From Paenibacillus sp. FJAT-29882 (GTDB taxonomy: Bacteria; Bacillota; Bacilli; Bacillales; DSM-1321), in assembly GCF_001510645.1 (NCBI RefSeq), contig NZ_LMVB01000007.1, positions 41,628-105,627 of the forward strand: a stretch of 64,000 bases of DNA, written 5' to 3'. The stretch's first letter is position 1. Each line of letters begins with the position of its first letter. The notes below the pieces were generated by a model. It saw only the letters and a program-made list of their open reading frames with translations. It did no database searches and was not told where the DNA came from. Of the stretch, positions 13,102-22,912 are shown piece after piece. The position numbers and the translations under genes were made by a program.

Positions 13102-14445
13102 TCAATCTAATTGAGCAGCATACGGATTAAGTTTTTTTCTTAAGATGCTGATAAGATATCCTAATATTCCTCCTATAATAGCAGAACCGATCCAGCCGAG
13201 CCCTACTTCATATCCAGGTAGAATCGCAGTAAATAGGTCATCAATTACTTTAATATTCAATCCCGCAGCACTTAATCCGTCAAATAAACTGATAACAAAA
13301 GTCATTAGCATTGTGCCTAGATAAACTTCTTGTCTTCCTTTAAAGGACGAATGTAAGAAGGTTAAAAAGATTAATGCAATCGCTAATGGATAAATCGCTG
13401 TAAGAACAGGAACAGAAATACTAATTAATTTCATTAAACCGACATTCGCAAAAATCATGCTAAAAACAGACAATACAACGGCAAACATTTTGTAAGAAAT
13501 GGTTGGAAATAGCTTATGGAAATAAGATGAACACGCAGTAATGAGTCCAATACTCGTTGTTAAACATGCGCCTAACACGATTAATCCTAGCAAAGGCCCC
13601 CCAAATGATCCGAAGTAGTGATTAGAAATGGCTGTTAGAACCGCTCCGCCATTTTCTAAATGCCCAACTCCCGCTACACTTGATGCCCCCATATACGTAA
13701 GAGACGTATAGATAATAGCCAAAAGCGCTGAGGCAATTAATGCGGCTTGTGTACAAACCACCATAATCTGCTTCTTCGTTGTTACCCCTTTATCCTTAAT
13801 TGCATTAATAATAATGATTCCAAAAACAAATGCTGCAAGAGTATCCATTGTTAAATATCCCTCTTGGAATCCTTTAAAGAATGCATTCTCCTTATAAGCA
13901 TCAACCGGCGCTTGGAATTGACCAATCGGATTGATTATGCCTGCTATAATCAATATTGCTATTACAATTAACAAAATAGGCGTCAAGATTTTCCCTACTA
14001 TATCGACAATTTTCGCAGAATTGAGTGAAAAAAAACAAGTAACGCCAAAGAATATGATCGTGAAAATTAGTAAAGGTAAAAAGCCAACATTTTCAGGCAA
14101 GTAAGGTTTCAAAGCGATTTCGTATGAAACACTACCCGTTCTTGGTATCGCGAATAATGGACCAATTGATAAGTAAAGAGCCATTGTGAAAACAAGTCCA
14201 AAAATTGGATGTACGCGACTCGCTAGTGATTGTAAATCACTTTTACCCGATATCCCAAATGCCAGAACGCCTAGTAACGGAAGCCCGACTCCTGTTACAA
14301 CAAACCCAGCATTAGCTGACCAGAAATTCACCCCTGATGATTGACCGAGCATTACAGGGAAAATAAGATTCCCAGCCCCAAAAAATAAAGCGAATAACAT
14401 AAATCCTATAGCTACTAAAAATGAAAATGATATTTTGTTCGTCAT
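13102..14445 (-). CDS. brnQ: branched-chain amino acid transport system II carrier protein
   Basis: A 447-residue LIVCS-family permease for leucine, isoleucine and valine uptake (sodium- or proton-driven), with about twelve membrane helices. The N-terminal signature FMLFALFFGAGNLIFP is intact. The start chosen is the ATG at 14445, with AAGGGAG 6 bases upstream, rather than the longer frame to 14466. A GntR/FCD regulator is divergent, with 250 bp between the starts. I see no T-box upstream. Confidence 0.94.
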   Translation of the reverse strand: MTNKISFSFLVAIGFMLFALFFGAGNLIFPVMLGQSSGVNFWSANAGFVVTGVGLPLLGVLAFGISGKSDLQSLASRVHPIFGLVFTMALYLSIGPLFAIPRTGSVSYEIALKPYLPENVGFLPLLIFTIIFFGVTCFFSLNSAKIVDIVGKILTPILLIVIAILIIAGIINPIGQFQAPVDAYKENAFFKGFQEGYLTMDTLAAFVFGIIIINAIKDKGVTTKKQIMVVCTQAALIASALLAIIYTSLTYMGASSVAGVGHLENGGAVLTAISNHYFGSFGGPLLGLIVLGACLTTSIGLITACSSYFHKLFPTISYKMFAVVLSVFSMIFANVGLMKLISISVPVLTAIYPLAIALIFLTFLHSSFKGRQEVYLGTMLMTFVISLFDGLSAAGLNIKVIDDLFTAILPGYEVGLGWIGSAIIGGILGYLISILRKKLNPYAAQLD

Positions 14446-14695
14446 ATTAAACTCCCTTCGTAGCAAGTAAATTATTTTTTTAATATACGAAAGATAACAT
14501 AGAAGTTATACTTGTGCAATATATTTCGGAGAATTTGAAATATTTAATTCATATGTAATATATTGAATTTATCACTGTTTTTTTATATACTACAGTCAAG
14601 TACAGGCTGAGGCTCGAAAATAGATAGATTTCAATAAAGTGATTACAATGTAATTTTAATATAATTTAACTAGCACTATTAAAGGCGGTCATACA

Positions 14696-15364
14696 ATGCC
14701 CATACCTACTAATTTTTCAATAAAACCTCGTTTATCTGCCAAAAAACGTGCATTTAATCAAATTCAAGAATGGATTATTGATGGTACTCTTCAACCAGGA
14801 GAAAAACTGCATGATGCTGACCTTGCACAAGCGTTGGGTGTAAGTAGAACTCCTATTAGGGAAGCCTTGCAATTGCTTAATGTCCAAGGTTTCGTCGAAA
14901 TGTATCCAGGGGTCGGCACACAAGTGACCACCTTAAATAAAGAGGATGTTTCAAAAATATTGCCTCCATTAGCAGTGTTACAAGCATTAGCCACAGAACT
15001 TGCAACACCTGTTATTAATCAAGAAACGCTTCATTTGCTACGTGATATTAATACGAAATTTGCTCAATCTATTAAAAATGGCGACTCTGATAATACCTTA
15101 AAGTTGGATGAAAAATTCCACAATATCATTGTAGAAAACGCTCACAATGAGTATATCTCAAGTTCAGTTTCCACGCTTCAGTCACATGTTTTTCGACTTT
15201 ATTTTCATTCATCGATTGTTTTCACGCAACGTTCAATCGAAGAACATGAAGCAATTTTGAATGCTTTCGAAGAGAATAATAAAGATGAAGCTGCTCGACT
15301 GGCGCGAATCAATTGGCTGCATCCGGTTGATTTCTTCTATTCAGAGCATCAAGTAAATAAATAA
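14696..15364 (+). CDS. GntR family regulator, FadR/FCD subfamily
   Basis: A 222-residue regulator. The N-terminal winged helix-turn-helix covers residues 15-75 (IIDGTLQPGEKLHDADLAQ, then LGVSRTPIREALQLL). The all-helical FCD ligand domain follows, with the metal or ligand residues expected in DEKFHNIIVENAHN and HEAILNAFEENN. It is divergent from brnQ, so the transporter is a plausible target, and the effector may be an organic or amino acid. A clear terminator follows. The ribosome site AAAGGCGG lies before ATG 14696. Confidence 0.92.
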   Translation: MPIPTNFSIKPRLSAKKRAFNQIQEWIIDGTLQPGEKLHDADLAQALGVSRTPIREALQLLNVQGFVEMYPGVGTQVTTLNKEDVSKILPPLAVLQALATELATPVINQETLHLLRDINTKFAQSIKNGDSDNTLKLDEKFHNIIVENAHNEYISSSVSTLQSHVFRLYFHSSIVFTQRSIEEHEAILNAFEENNKDEAARLARINWLHPVDFFYSEHQVNK

Positions 15365-15378
15365 GCCTAGTTATCCTT

Positions 15379-15414
15379 AAAAACCAGTTATCCGCATGTG
15401 AAAACTGGTTTTTT
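15379..15414. terminator. bidirectional terminator
   Basis: AAAACCAGTT and AACTGGTTTTTT arms with an 11-base loop, between the convergent GntR gene (plus) and the FusB-type gene (minus). There are A and T runs on both sides. Confidence 0.88.
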
Positions 15415-15431
15415 TAACTATTCCAACCCTA

Positions 15432-16070
15432 TTAACGAGTAATTCGCTCAATAAAGTCATTTAATTTATCAAGTGTGATGATATTCTGATTACATGTCTG
15501 ACTATTTTCACAGATATAATTCCCTCTTTTAATAAATGTACCGATTGCCAATCCTTTTGCTTCAGAAAGAAACATTCCTATTTCTTCATGATGATTACAC
15601 AGTGCACAAATTCCTTTTTTGTTTATACTTTTAAATGTCCCTTGCAAGCCAACAAGTTTATGATCGCTGAGAGCTACGATATATTTTTTATTAGAGCCCT
15701 TATCATTCCATCCCAAATATGAAATCTCTTTCAGATCCACGTTCTCGAGAATTGGCACTTTTAACTTCTTTGCTTTTGGAAATAATTTTTTGATCGTTAT
15801 TTCGGTTACTTCTTTAAAAGGAATCACATATGGCTTTACTTGTGATAGATACTCTTCAGCTTTATCGTTATCTTCAATCGTAATGATTGGATCTAATACC
15901 TGTCTATGCTCTTCGCTCATATCGATGAACAAATGTAACACCTTTTCGTTAACGATTGATTTTAATGCTTGCAGAACATCATTGTCATTAACAGTCGCGT
16001 GGCCATTAATTAAAATCTGTATTTGCGCTTTAATGAAATTATATTGATCACTTCTAATAAATGGTTTCAT
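15432..16070 (-). CDS. FusB/FusC family EF-G-binding protein
   Basis: A 212-residue two-domain protein that should bind elongation factor G and release it from stalled ribosomes, which gives low-level fusidic acid resistance in known members. The N-terminal helical half begins MKPFIRSDQYNFIKAQI. The C-terminal half shows YLGWNDKGSNKKYI and a treble-clef zinc finger with Cys pairs in CALCNHH and YICENSQTCNQ. These match the FusB fold closely. The start was set at ATG 16070 instead of the GTG three codons upstream, because GGGAG sits 8 bases before it. It appears complete. Confidence 0.88.
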   Translation of the reverse strand: MKPFIRSDQYNFIKAQIQILINGHATVNDNDVLQALKSIVNEKVLHLFIDMSEEHRQVLDPIITIEDNDKAEEYLSQVKPYVIPFKEVTEITIKKLFPKAKKLKVPILENVDLKEISYLGWNDKGSNKKYIVALSDHKLVGLQGTFKSINKKGICALCNHHEEIGMFLSEAKGLAIGTFIKRGNYICENSQTCNQNIITLDKLNDFIERITR

Positions 16071-16658
16071 ACTCTCCACTCCCGCTACTCTATTATATTA
16101 CAATCAAGCCTTCCATGACGCCGTCATATTAGAAAACTCATTTCATTCTATTCATTTATAACCTTAAATTGTTCACCCAACATAACAGCTAATTCCCCTT
16201 ATTACTTTAAAAGTTCAGATTATTTTTCCCAATGTAGAAAATGACTAAGAAGCAAACTTACCAGACAATAGTGGCTGTCACACAAACAAAGGCCAGACTC
16301 CTTAACAACTAAGAAATGATAGACGTAATTAGCCAACTGACACATCACACTACTTTAACATCTTTTTCGAACTAATAATGTACAAAATGATAGCAACGAG
16401 ATATTTGAACGACAAGCGGCAAAAAAAATTGTTCCACGGGAAACAATTTTTAATTCTACCTGAAAACCCCTTCGAAAAAATCTTTTAAGGTTGCGTAAAT
16501 TTTTTAGTAGCGGTAATCATACATCTTTTTATCCATTTATAACATTCCTCTTAACAACAGGTAGTTACAGATAACTGTTATGTACTTCTTTCATGTATAA
16601 TTAAATTATCGGAATTTACAATCTACTCTGAGTTTTAATTTAGTAAGGAGGAATGAAC
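16071..16658. other. long intergenic region
   Basis: About 590 bp without a supported gene between the FusB-type and SMR genes. It contains a terminator-like inverted repeat at 16421-16453. A weak AAAGGCCAGACTCC near 16288 recalls repeat family A but lacks a second arm. Confidence 0.45.
16421..16453 (-). terminator. orphan terminator-like hairpin
   Basis: Arms AAAAATTGTT / AACAATTTTT around CCCGTGG, with eight T following on the minus strand. No gene ends just upstream of it on that strand, so it may mark a deleted gene. Confidence 0.5.
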
Positions 16659-17018
16659 TTGTCTTGGGTATATTTATGCCTAGCTATCTTGCTTGAAGTA
16701 GCGGGCACAATCAATATGAAATTATCTGAGGGATTCACAAAATTAGTACCTAGTCTATTATTAGCTTTCTTTTACATTGGTAGCCTTAGTTTTTTAACGT
16801 TAGCACTGAAGACCATTGAGGTGTCAGTTGCCTATGCAATTTGGTCTGGTATTGGTATCTTGATCATCACTTTCATTGGCGTTTTTTTCTTTAATGAAAG
16901 TTTTAGCTTACTAAAAATTGTTTCAATACTGCTCATTATTATCGGTGTTATAACTTTAAACTTCGCAGTAGGCCATGACACATCTAAAGATGAGCAGATA
17001 ACAGAAAAGCAAAAATAA
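16659..17018 (+). CDS. small multidrug resistance (SMR) efflux protein
   Basis: A 119-residue four-helix proton/drug antiporter subunit. The essential membrane Glu lies in AILLEVAGTINMKLSEGFT, and the helix 3 motif SVAYAIWSGIG is intact. The start is placed at TTG 16659, seven bases after GGAGG. The ATG at 16653 is only one base from that ribosome site and would be poorly used. It stands alone; SMR proteins often work as homodimers or as pairs, and no second SMR gene is adjacent. Substrates may be quaternary ammonium compounds or guanidinium-like compounds. Confidence 0.93.
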   Translation: MSWVYLCLAILLEVAGTINMKLSEGFTKLVPSLLLAFFYIGSLSFLTLALKTIEVSVAYAIWSGIGILIITFIGVFFFNESFSLLKIVSILLIIIGVITLNFAVGHDTSKDEQITEKQK

Positions 17019-17408
17019 CTCACTCCTCTAGTAGAAACTCTACACGTAATAAATGGTTTTGTTAAAACTAGAAATAGTTGATGAGACCTTAAATGCCTTC
17101 TATCGACTTTGACTGTTTGATATAGATCCAAAACTGAATTTTAAAGAAGTAAAGCCCGAACAATTACTTATATAAAACTATGTATTAGGTCAAAAGATGT
17201 TGCCCTATAACAAAGGTCAGACCCACATCTACATACACACCCTTATGTATAAATGAGACATAAACGGTTTTTAGCGTGTGATGTCTGATCCTTCTCGATA
17301 CACACCTGTTCGTTTTATCAATTATTTAGAGAGAAATTCTATCTTTACAAACGAGGATTTCATAGTGGAAGTGTTCTATAACACACCTATTATTTCTGTC
17401 TATTGCTT
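17019..17408. other. convergent intergenic region
   Basis: Between the SMR gene and the YjdM-like gene. The only structure I see is repeat family A copy 4 (17196-17293). The plus-strand open frame from 17278 runs over the YjdM-like gene and is a shadow. Confidence 0.45.
17196..17293. repeat. palindromic repeat family A, copy 4
   Basis: The left arm CAAAGGTCAGACCC (17211-17224) is preceded by GATGTTGCCC. The right arm GATGTCTGATCCTT ends at 17293. The loop contains GAGACATAAACGGTTTTTA, as in copy 3. It is less regular than the other copies. Confidence 0.65.
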
Positions 17409-17750
17409 TTACACTTTTTTTACAAATTCAGATTTCAATTTCATTTCTCCAAAACCATCAATTTTGCAATCAATATCATGGTCACCATCAACTAAACGTA
17501 TACTTTTTACTTTTGTCCCTATTTTTACAACTAATGAACTTCCTTTTACTTTAAGATCTTTGATTACTGTTACAGAATCGCCATCATTTAAGACGTTGCC
17601 ATTTGCATCTTTAATAATCTTTTCGCCTTCACCGTTTTCAGTTTCTCCTTCTAAAGTCCACTCATGACTACATTCTGGGCAAACAAAAAGACTTCCATCT
17701 TCGTATGTGTATTCAGAATTACATTTTGGACAATTTGGCAGATCAAACAT
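17409..17750 (-). CDS. YjdM/PhnA-family zinc-ribbon protein
   Basis: A 113-residue small protein. The N-terminal zinc ribbon has CPKC (residues 7-10) and CPEC, followed by HEWTLE. The C-terminal SH3-like PhnA domain contains [27 protein letters not shown] and [22 protein letters not shown]. Length and order match YjdM. Despite the old PhnA name, a direct part in phosphonate degradation is not established. The ATG at 17750 follows GGAGG by ten bases; a start at 17771 is possible but less typical. Confidence 0.93.
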   Translation of the reverse strand: MFDLPNCPKCNSEYTYEDGSLFVCPECSHEWTLEGETENGEGEKIIKDANGNVLNDGDSVTVIKDLKVKGSSLVVKIGTKVKSIRLVDGDHDIDCKIDGFGEMKLKSEFVKKV

Positions 17751-17955
17751 TATTTCATTTCCTCCATTCATTATTGTTCCTTCTTATAGATAGGAATAAT
17801 TTTCTTTTTTATACCCTCGTAAGAAAAGCAATTACGAACTTTTAATTATAGGCTAATAGACGTAACTTAAACAACTCTATGCTTTAAAAGATATTACTTT
17901 TCGTATATATAAATCCCGCTATAATAGGATGTCTTTTATTTACGATGAGGAAATT

Positions 17956-18063
17956 GTGAAAAGAGTAACAGTCTACTTGATCGCAGTTGCACTGTTACTC
18001 TTGGTTTACAAATATGAGGATATTTATACTATGTTATCGTTAAGATATCTGGTAACTTTTTAA
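17956..18063 (+). CDS. possible small membrane protein (35 aa)
   Basis: A GTG-start frame with AGGA four bases upstream. The product is KR-rich at the start, then strongly hydrophobic (VYLIAVALLLLVYKYEDIY). It could be a real microprotein or the N-terminal stub of a larger gene. I do not recognise it with certainty. It converges with the lipoprotein nucleosidase gene, 10 bp from that gene's stop. Confidence 0.3.
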   Translation: MKRVTVYLIAVALLLLVYKYEDIYTMLSLRYLVTF

Positions 18064-18073
18064 CAAATAAAGA

Positions 18074-18928
18074 TTACAAGCTTTCATTAGCACTTTTGAT
18101 CATTTGTTCAATCATCTTGCTGGCATTTTCAGCTGCCATTTTGACAAAGTCTTCATACTTTACATCAGCCTCACCGCCGGCATCGTCTGAGATAGCGCGA
18201 ATAATAACAAAAGGTACATCATTCAAATGTGCAACATGAGCAATAGCTGCTCCTTCCATTTCTACTGCATATGGAGAGAATATTTCATTAATTTCTGCTT
18301 TTTGTTCTGCACTTGCAATAAATTGGTCACCACTAGCAATTCTTCCTTGGAAAACATTGATATCTTCAGATAATCCTTCGGCAGATGACTGTGCTAGTTG
18401 AATTAACTTTTCATCCGCTGTAAAAATACTTGTATCCATTCTGGAAATGACACCAGGATCTTCCCCTAATGCAGTGATATCTACATCATGTTGGACAGCA
18501 TCTGTAGAAATGACAATATCTCCCACCGTTACGTCAGGGCCTAGACCACCAGCAACACCGGAGTTAATTAGATAGTCAACACCAAAATGATCTACTAGCA
18601 CTTGCGTACATGCAGCTGCATTAACTTTTCCGACTCCTGATTGAACCAAGACAATGTTTTCACCATCTAATGTTCCTTTATAAAATTCCATTCCCGCTAC
18701 AGTTTCAGTACTTTCAATTTTCATTTTCTCATGAAGGATTTCTACTTCTTCTTTCATGGCACCAATAATACCGATAACCCGCTTATCTGTTTGTGCTGTA
18801 TTTGTTTTTTCTTCTTGTTGTTCAGTTGAAGATACATTAGACTCATCTTGATTATTAGAACACCCAATTAGCATGAGAGCAGCAATCATGATTACTGTAA
18901 AATATTTGAGATTAAATCTGTTTTTCAT
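18074..18928 (-). CDS. 5'-methylthioadenosine/S-adenosylhomocysteine nucleosidase with lipoprotein signal
   Basis: A 284-residue protein. From about residue 50 it is a complete MTA/SAH nucleosidase: IGIIGAMKEEVEIL (catalytic Glu region), VQSGVGKVNAA, LINSGVAGGL, EMEGAAIAHVA and the catalytic Asp in IRAISDDAGG. Such enzymes remove adenine from MTA or SAH and are normally cytosolic. Here the first 23 residues are a lipoprotein signal peptide with the lipobox LIGC (Cys23), followed by a Gln/Glu/Thr linker, so the enzyme is predicted to be anchored outside the membrane. Start ATG 18928 has GGGGGGA upstream. Stand-alone gene. Confidence 0.93.
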   Translation of the reverse strand: MKNRFNLKYFTVIMIAALMLIGCSNNQDESNVSSTEQQEEKTNTAQTDKRVIGIIGAMKEEVEILHEKMKIESTETVAGMEFYKGTLDGENIVLVQSGVGKVNAAACTQVLVDHFGVDYLINSGVAGGLGPDVTVGDIVISTDAVQHDVDITALGEDPGVISRMDTSIFTADEKLIQLAQSSAEGLSEDINVFQGRIASGDQFIASAEQKAEINEIFSPYAVEMEGAAIAHVAHLNDVPFVIIRAISDDAGGEADVKYEDFVKMAAENASKMIEQMIKSANESL

Positions 18929-19168
18929 AGATGTGAATTCCCCCCATTTGATTAAAACGAATATTTAAACAAAAATTATGTTTAATGTTCGTTTTTACTC
19001 AGCTAGTATACAACAGCAATTGCATGGATGCAACAAGTCTCTGTGACAAAAATATACACTGATTTTGAGAAAAAGGGACACATGGACTGGGACATTATCC
19101 AAACAGGAAAATAGATTATAGGAAAGTCCATTTGAGAAGTAGCCTTTTTAACTTACAATTTGACTTTA
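18929..19168. other. intergenic region before the direct repeat
   Basis: Promoter side of the lipoprotein nucleosidase gene. I see no gene or clear repeat here until the 201-bp direct repeat begins at 19169. Confidence 0.45.
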
Positions 19169-19193
19169 AGCTACAATACATTCTCGAGAAATT

Positions 19194-19228
19194 AAAAAAG
19201 TCCCAATAGGGTTTACCTTATTGGGACT
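19194..19228 (-). terminator. terminator in the left direct repeat
   Basis: AGTCCCAATA / TATTGGGACT hairpin followed by T6 on the minus strand. It can end the GH101 transcript. Confidence 0.88.
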
Positions 19229-19292
19229 CTCGCTTATTAATTTAACAGAGGAAATGTTGAGACCATAGGTGCAACAAAAAATCGCCTTTTTA

Positions 19293-19369
19293 TTAACTTA
19301 CTGTTTTTGAAGCCAGATAAACGACAAGTATATAGCGTTCAGGTGCTGACCCTATAAAATCAAAAGGAT
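19293..19369 (-). pseudogene. 3' fragment of a class D sortase gene
   Basis: The minus strand encodes about 25 C-terminal residues of a sortase, including FDFIGSAPERYILVVYLAS with the conserved catalytic Arg, then a stop. The rest of the gene is absent here. It is nearly identical to the tail of the sortase at 31412. Confidence 0.9.
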
Positions 19370-19394
19370 TTCTCCCATTTTAAAACAACTGATT

Positions 19395-22300
19395 CTATTT
19401 GTTTGGTACCGTTTCAATAACTAGATTATCAAGCATAATATCTTTATAGCCATTAAAGTTAGCTTGTGAGCCTTTCACACCTTGAGTATCGGCAGCTTTG
19501 TTAGTAGAATAAATACCAAACCAGCTTTGACCTGATTCATCCCCTTTTAAAGTAAAGGAATATGTGCCAGCTTTTGCTTCTTTATCGCTACTTGCTGTTG
19601 ATTTTAATTCATCCTTAGTTAATACTCCTTTTTCTTCAAATGGAGCATTACCTGTTACTACTGCGTAAGTTCCATCACTACCTACTTCATAATCAAAAGT
19701 GATTTTATACGTTACACCTGGTTTGAATTTGAAGTTTTGAGGTATTGTTTGGTATACAAGTGTGTCACGTTCTGTTAAACCATTAGTTTTAATTGACCAT
19801 TTACCAGAAATAACATCATTCACTAATTTTTGGTTCCAACCTCTTTGAGTATATGGTGCATTTAATTCAGCAAGGTGAGTTCTATTATCTTCTACACCTT
19901 CAATATCACCAATTACAAACGGATGGATACCTTGTGCAACACTTTCAAAGTCTTGTACGAATTTATTACTGCTTACTTGGTTTTTAGTGTTATTTTCTAC
20001 GATACGAATATCATCAAAGTAACTTGTACCATTCCCAGCATCTCTAGACAAATCAAGGGTTACATCAGATGCTTTTTTACCAGTTTCAAAGAATACGTAC
20101 ATATTTTGAAAATAACTTGTTCCATCTATTGTTGAAGTCATTTGACCATCTGCTTTTGCTTGCTCAGAACCTAGAGTATTGTGTGCATAAGCTCTTACAT
20201 AGTTTTTAGCGATAGATTTACCAGTACTATTTGTATACTTTTTACCGTTAGAAGTAATTGTAATACTTGCTTGTTCTTCACTTCTGTTGTCAATACCAAC
20301 ATAAGCAGCATACTTAGTATTTGGTTTTAACCCCGTTACTTTTTGAGTAACATTTACTTTCTTTTTATTGTTAGAGATTGTTAACATGTTATTATTACCT
20401 TCACTCTTCGTAATCTTAACCGCTTTTGAATCTCCTGTAACTTTCCAATCATTTAAGGAATTGCTGTTAAAGCCAGTATCTACAAGATGCATTCCTTCAC
20501 TCCATTTAACATCTTTGTTAGATTTTGCTTTTTTATGAATTACATATGCGGTAGAGTTTTTTGCATTTAATGTGATCTTACCATTTTTAATCACAACGTT
20601 TTCCTCATTTTGATTACCTAGTTCTGTTAACTCATAAACTTTAACTGTACCTTTCCAGCCAGCTGGAACAGTCCAAGTTGTTTTTCCACCGTTTGTATTC
20701 CAATGGTATAATTTTTCATTCGCTGATGATAATTTTTTACCATTTTGATCCCAAGACCATGGAATTAAATACTTTTCATCACCAGGTTTACCTTCAAATA
20801 CTTCATTACCATTAAATGTCATAACTCTTGTACGGTAACCATCCTTATCATTTGCAAAATCATTAGTCTTTCTTTCAATTGCAAGTGTATTTTTTCCAGA
20901 GTCATCTTTTAATACCGCCTTCATGCCCGGTACCCAGTTGTAAGTTGTATTATTATCTGTCATTTCAACTGCTTTTCCATCTTCCCACTGTGTTACTTTA
21001 TAATGTTGGATGAATTTTGCAGGAACGTTCACTGCAAACAAGTTATCCATATAGGCTTTGTAGTCACTTCTACCTTGCCATCCTTCAAAGTCTTTCATGC
21101 TGTAGCCACCTAATAATGGAGCATCAGCGTCGCCACCATACTTGGGATAGTTACCAATCCATGCATCTTTTTGATGGTTTTTAATAAAACGCGTGATTGT
21201 ACTATTGATACCTTTTAGAGTATAACCACCATAAGTTAAATCAGCTGCCCAGTGTTGGAATGTAGAATCATACTCGTTAGCATATCCCCACTCACTACCT
21301 AAGCGCCAACCTAAACTGTTGATTTCTTTACTTAACTGACGACTTGGCCATGTACTATTATCACCTGACTGTCCATTACCCCAAACGTCTACATAAATAA
21401 AATCTAAATCATTCTTTTGGCCACCAAGAACGTCATAAAAATCTTTGAATCGCTGTGCTCTACCATTTCTTAAATCATAATCAGCATCAATGTTTATTCC
21501 TTGGTCAATCCAGTTCCAACCATACTTATAAGTTCCATCTGGATTTTTTAATAAACGATCTTCTTGGAAATATTTTGACTCTGGATAAGTTTCACTTGCA
21601 TTCACGTGAACTCCAAAAGTTGCCCCATATTCTTTACCCTTCGCTAGCAATGTTTTCATATCCTTTGCGCCACCGATACGAGTTCCAACATCTGCATAAT
21701 TTAAATGACCAGAATCATGCCCTTCACTACCATAACCTTTCAGTAGAATAGATTGCCCTAGTCCATCGGTACTTAAAGAAAACTTCTTAACTCCATCTAA
21801 AGCCATTAAGAAAGGATTTTGAGCTTGACCGCCAAAATTCATGCTAATCCGGTAACCAACTAAGTCTGGAACCTTTTCTGTCCCTAGAGGTTCGTTCATA
21901 ATATTTCTATAATCAATAGCTCCGTCTTGCCAGTTTATTTTTTTATCACCATTAGCGTCAGCAGTAATAACAACCTTCGCAGATGGCATTTCATCTACCT
22001 TGTTTACTGTTCCATCTTCTAGCTCCAGAGTACCATCTTCCTTACGATGTTCTTCTGATTTTTGATACGTCCAGAATGTACTACTTAAACCAATTATTTT
22101 TTGCCCTACACTATTAGTCGAAGCCGTAGCTGTAATTCTTTGTGCGTCAGTTTTTGCAGCATAAGAATCTGGAGCTATTTTTTTTGCTAAACTATTCTCC
22201 GTATTAGACCATATACCTGCACTTAATTCATCATTAGAAAGAAAAGCATACATATATCCTTTTTTCTCTTCATCTTTCGTATTTAAATTCTTATCAACCT

Positions 22301-22892
22301 TTACCTGTCTGTCACCATTGATATGTGTATTTGTAGACATCTGTACTCCATCTAGTACAGCATCTTTTTGACTACTATTTACAGAAATTAAATTGTGATT
22401 TGGAATTTCAATTGTTTTTACGATTTTATTGTCCACAATTTTTGTAATATTAAATTCTAAAATATTATCTTTAACAACCATTTCTGCAGTAATAACTGCA
22501 GAGATATTGTTACTAGCGTCTATTAAAGTCATCTCATACACAATTTTATCAGATGAAACTTTTGCTTTTACCTTTGGTTTTACTGCTACGTCATTAATAA
22601 GGATTGTATCTAATGCCTCAGTCTGTCCGTAAAAAGTCTTCCCTGCTCCATTCCCAGATTTTAAATCGTACTGAATTACTCTTGGAAACTTCACATCGAC
22701 AAGAACGTCCATTTGATTAGAAGAAATAATCGCTTGTGCACTTCGTGGAATGATTTGACTTGCTTCTTGTTTAATATCCGTTTTCCCCTCAGCTAATGTC
22801 AGAGAACTATTCGCATACCATGTAGAGCCTACCATACAACCAGCTAAAAGTACTGCAATCGTTTTCTTATACTTATTTCTTGGGTTTTTCAT
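19395..22892 (-). CDS. secreted endo-alpha-N-acetylgalactosaminidase, glycoside hydrolase family 101
   Basis: A 1165-residue extracellular enzyme expected to release the disaccharide Gal-beta-1,3-GalNAc from Ser/Thr of mucin-type O-glycoproteins. A signal peptide is at residues 1-35. The GH101 catalytic barrel is unmistakable: nucleophile Asp502 in FIYVDVWGNGQSG, acid/base Glu534 in GSEWGYANEYDST, then WAADLTYGGYTLKGINS and LGGYSMKDFEGWQGRSDY. Carbohydrate-binding modules follow, with PNTKYAAYVGIDNRS, YFDDIRIVENN and VQDFESVAQGIHPFV. No LPXTG anchor or S-layer domain is seen, and the protein ends in the last module. The start is ATG 22892, with AAGGAGG 6 bases before it (six codons inside the longest frame). 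It is shorter than streptococcal homologues, which carry further anchor domains. Confidence 0.96.
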   Translation of the reverse strand: MKNPRNKYKKTIAVLLAGCMVGSTWYANSSLTLAEGKTDIKQEASQIIPRSAQAIISSNQMDVLVDVKFPRVIQYDLKSGNGAGKTFYGQTEALDTILINDVAVKPKVKAKVSSDKIVYEMTLIDASNNISAVITAEMVVKDNILEFNITKIVDNKIVKTIEIPNHNLISVNSSQKDAVLDGVQMSTNTHINGDRQVKVDKNLNTKDEEKKGYMYAFLSNDELSAGIWSNTENSLAKKIAPDSYAAKTDAQRITATASTNSVGQKIIGLSSTFWTYQKSEEHRKEDGTLELEDGTVNKVDEMPSAKVVITADANGDKKINWQDGAIDYRNIMNEPLGTEKVPDLVGYRISMNFGGQAQNPFLMALDGVKKFSLSTDGLGQSILLKGYGSEGHDSGHLNYADVGTRIGGAKDMKTLLAKGKEYGATFGVHVNASETYPESKYFQEDRLLKNPDGTYKYGWNWIDQGINIDADYDLRNGRAQRFKDFYDVLGGQKNDLDFIYVDVWGNGQSGDNSTWPSRQLSKEINSLGWRLGSEWGYANEYDSTFQHWAADLTYGGYTLKGINSTITRFIKNHQKDAWIGNYPKYGGDADAPLLGGYSMKDFEGWQGRSDYKAYMDNLFAVNVPAKFIQHYKVTQWEDGKAVEMTDNNTTYNWVPGMKAVLKDDSGKNTLAIERKTNDFANDKDGYRTRVMTFNGNEVFEGKPGDEKYLIPWSWDQNGKKLSSANEKLYHWNTNGGKTTWTVPAGWKGTVKVYELTELGNQNEENVVIKNGKITLNAKNSTAYVIHKKAKSNKDVKWSEGMHLVDTGFNSNSLNDWKVTGDSKAVKITKSEGNNNMLTISNNKKKVNVTQKVTGLKPNTKYAAYVGIDNRSEEQASITITSNGKKYTNSTGKSIAKNYVRAYAHNTLGSEQAKADGQMTSTIDGTSYFQNMYVFFETGKKASDVTLDLSRDAGNGTSYFDDIRIVENNTKNQVSSNKFVQDFESVAQGIHPFVIGDIEGVEDNRTHLAELNAPYTQRGWNQKLVNDVISGKWSIKTNGLTERDTLVYQTIPQNFKFKPGVTYKITFDYEVGSDGTYAVVTGNAPFEEKGVLTKDELKSTASSDKEAKAGTYSFTLKGDESGQSWFGIYSTNKAADTQGVKGSQANFNGYKDIMLDNLVIETVPNK

Positions 22893-22912
22893 ATATACCC
22901 TCCTTTTCATTT

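Larger units (their letters stand above)
19169..19369. repeat. 201-bp direct repeat, left copy (sortase 3' end)
   Basis: By eye it differs from 31288-31488 at only four positions, in the same orientation. It holds the last codons of a class D sortase and the following terminator. It lies just downstream of the GH101 gene. Confidence 0.95.

Noticed and set aside
16280..16370. Possible fifth copy of repeat family A (AAAGGCCAGACTCC)
   Set aside because: Only one arm is recognisable; no complementary partner was found downstream.
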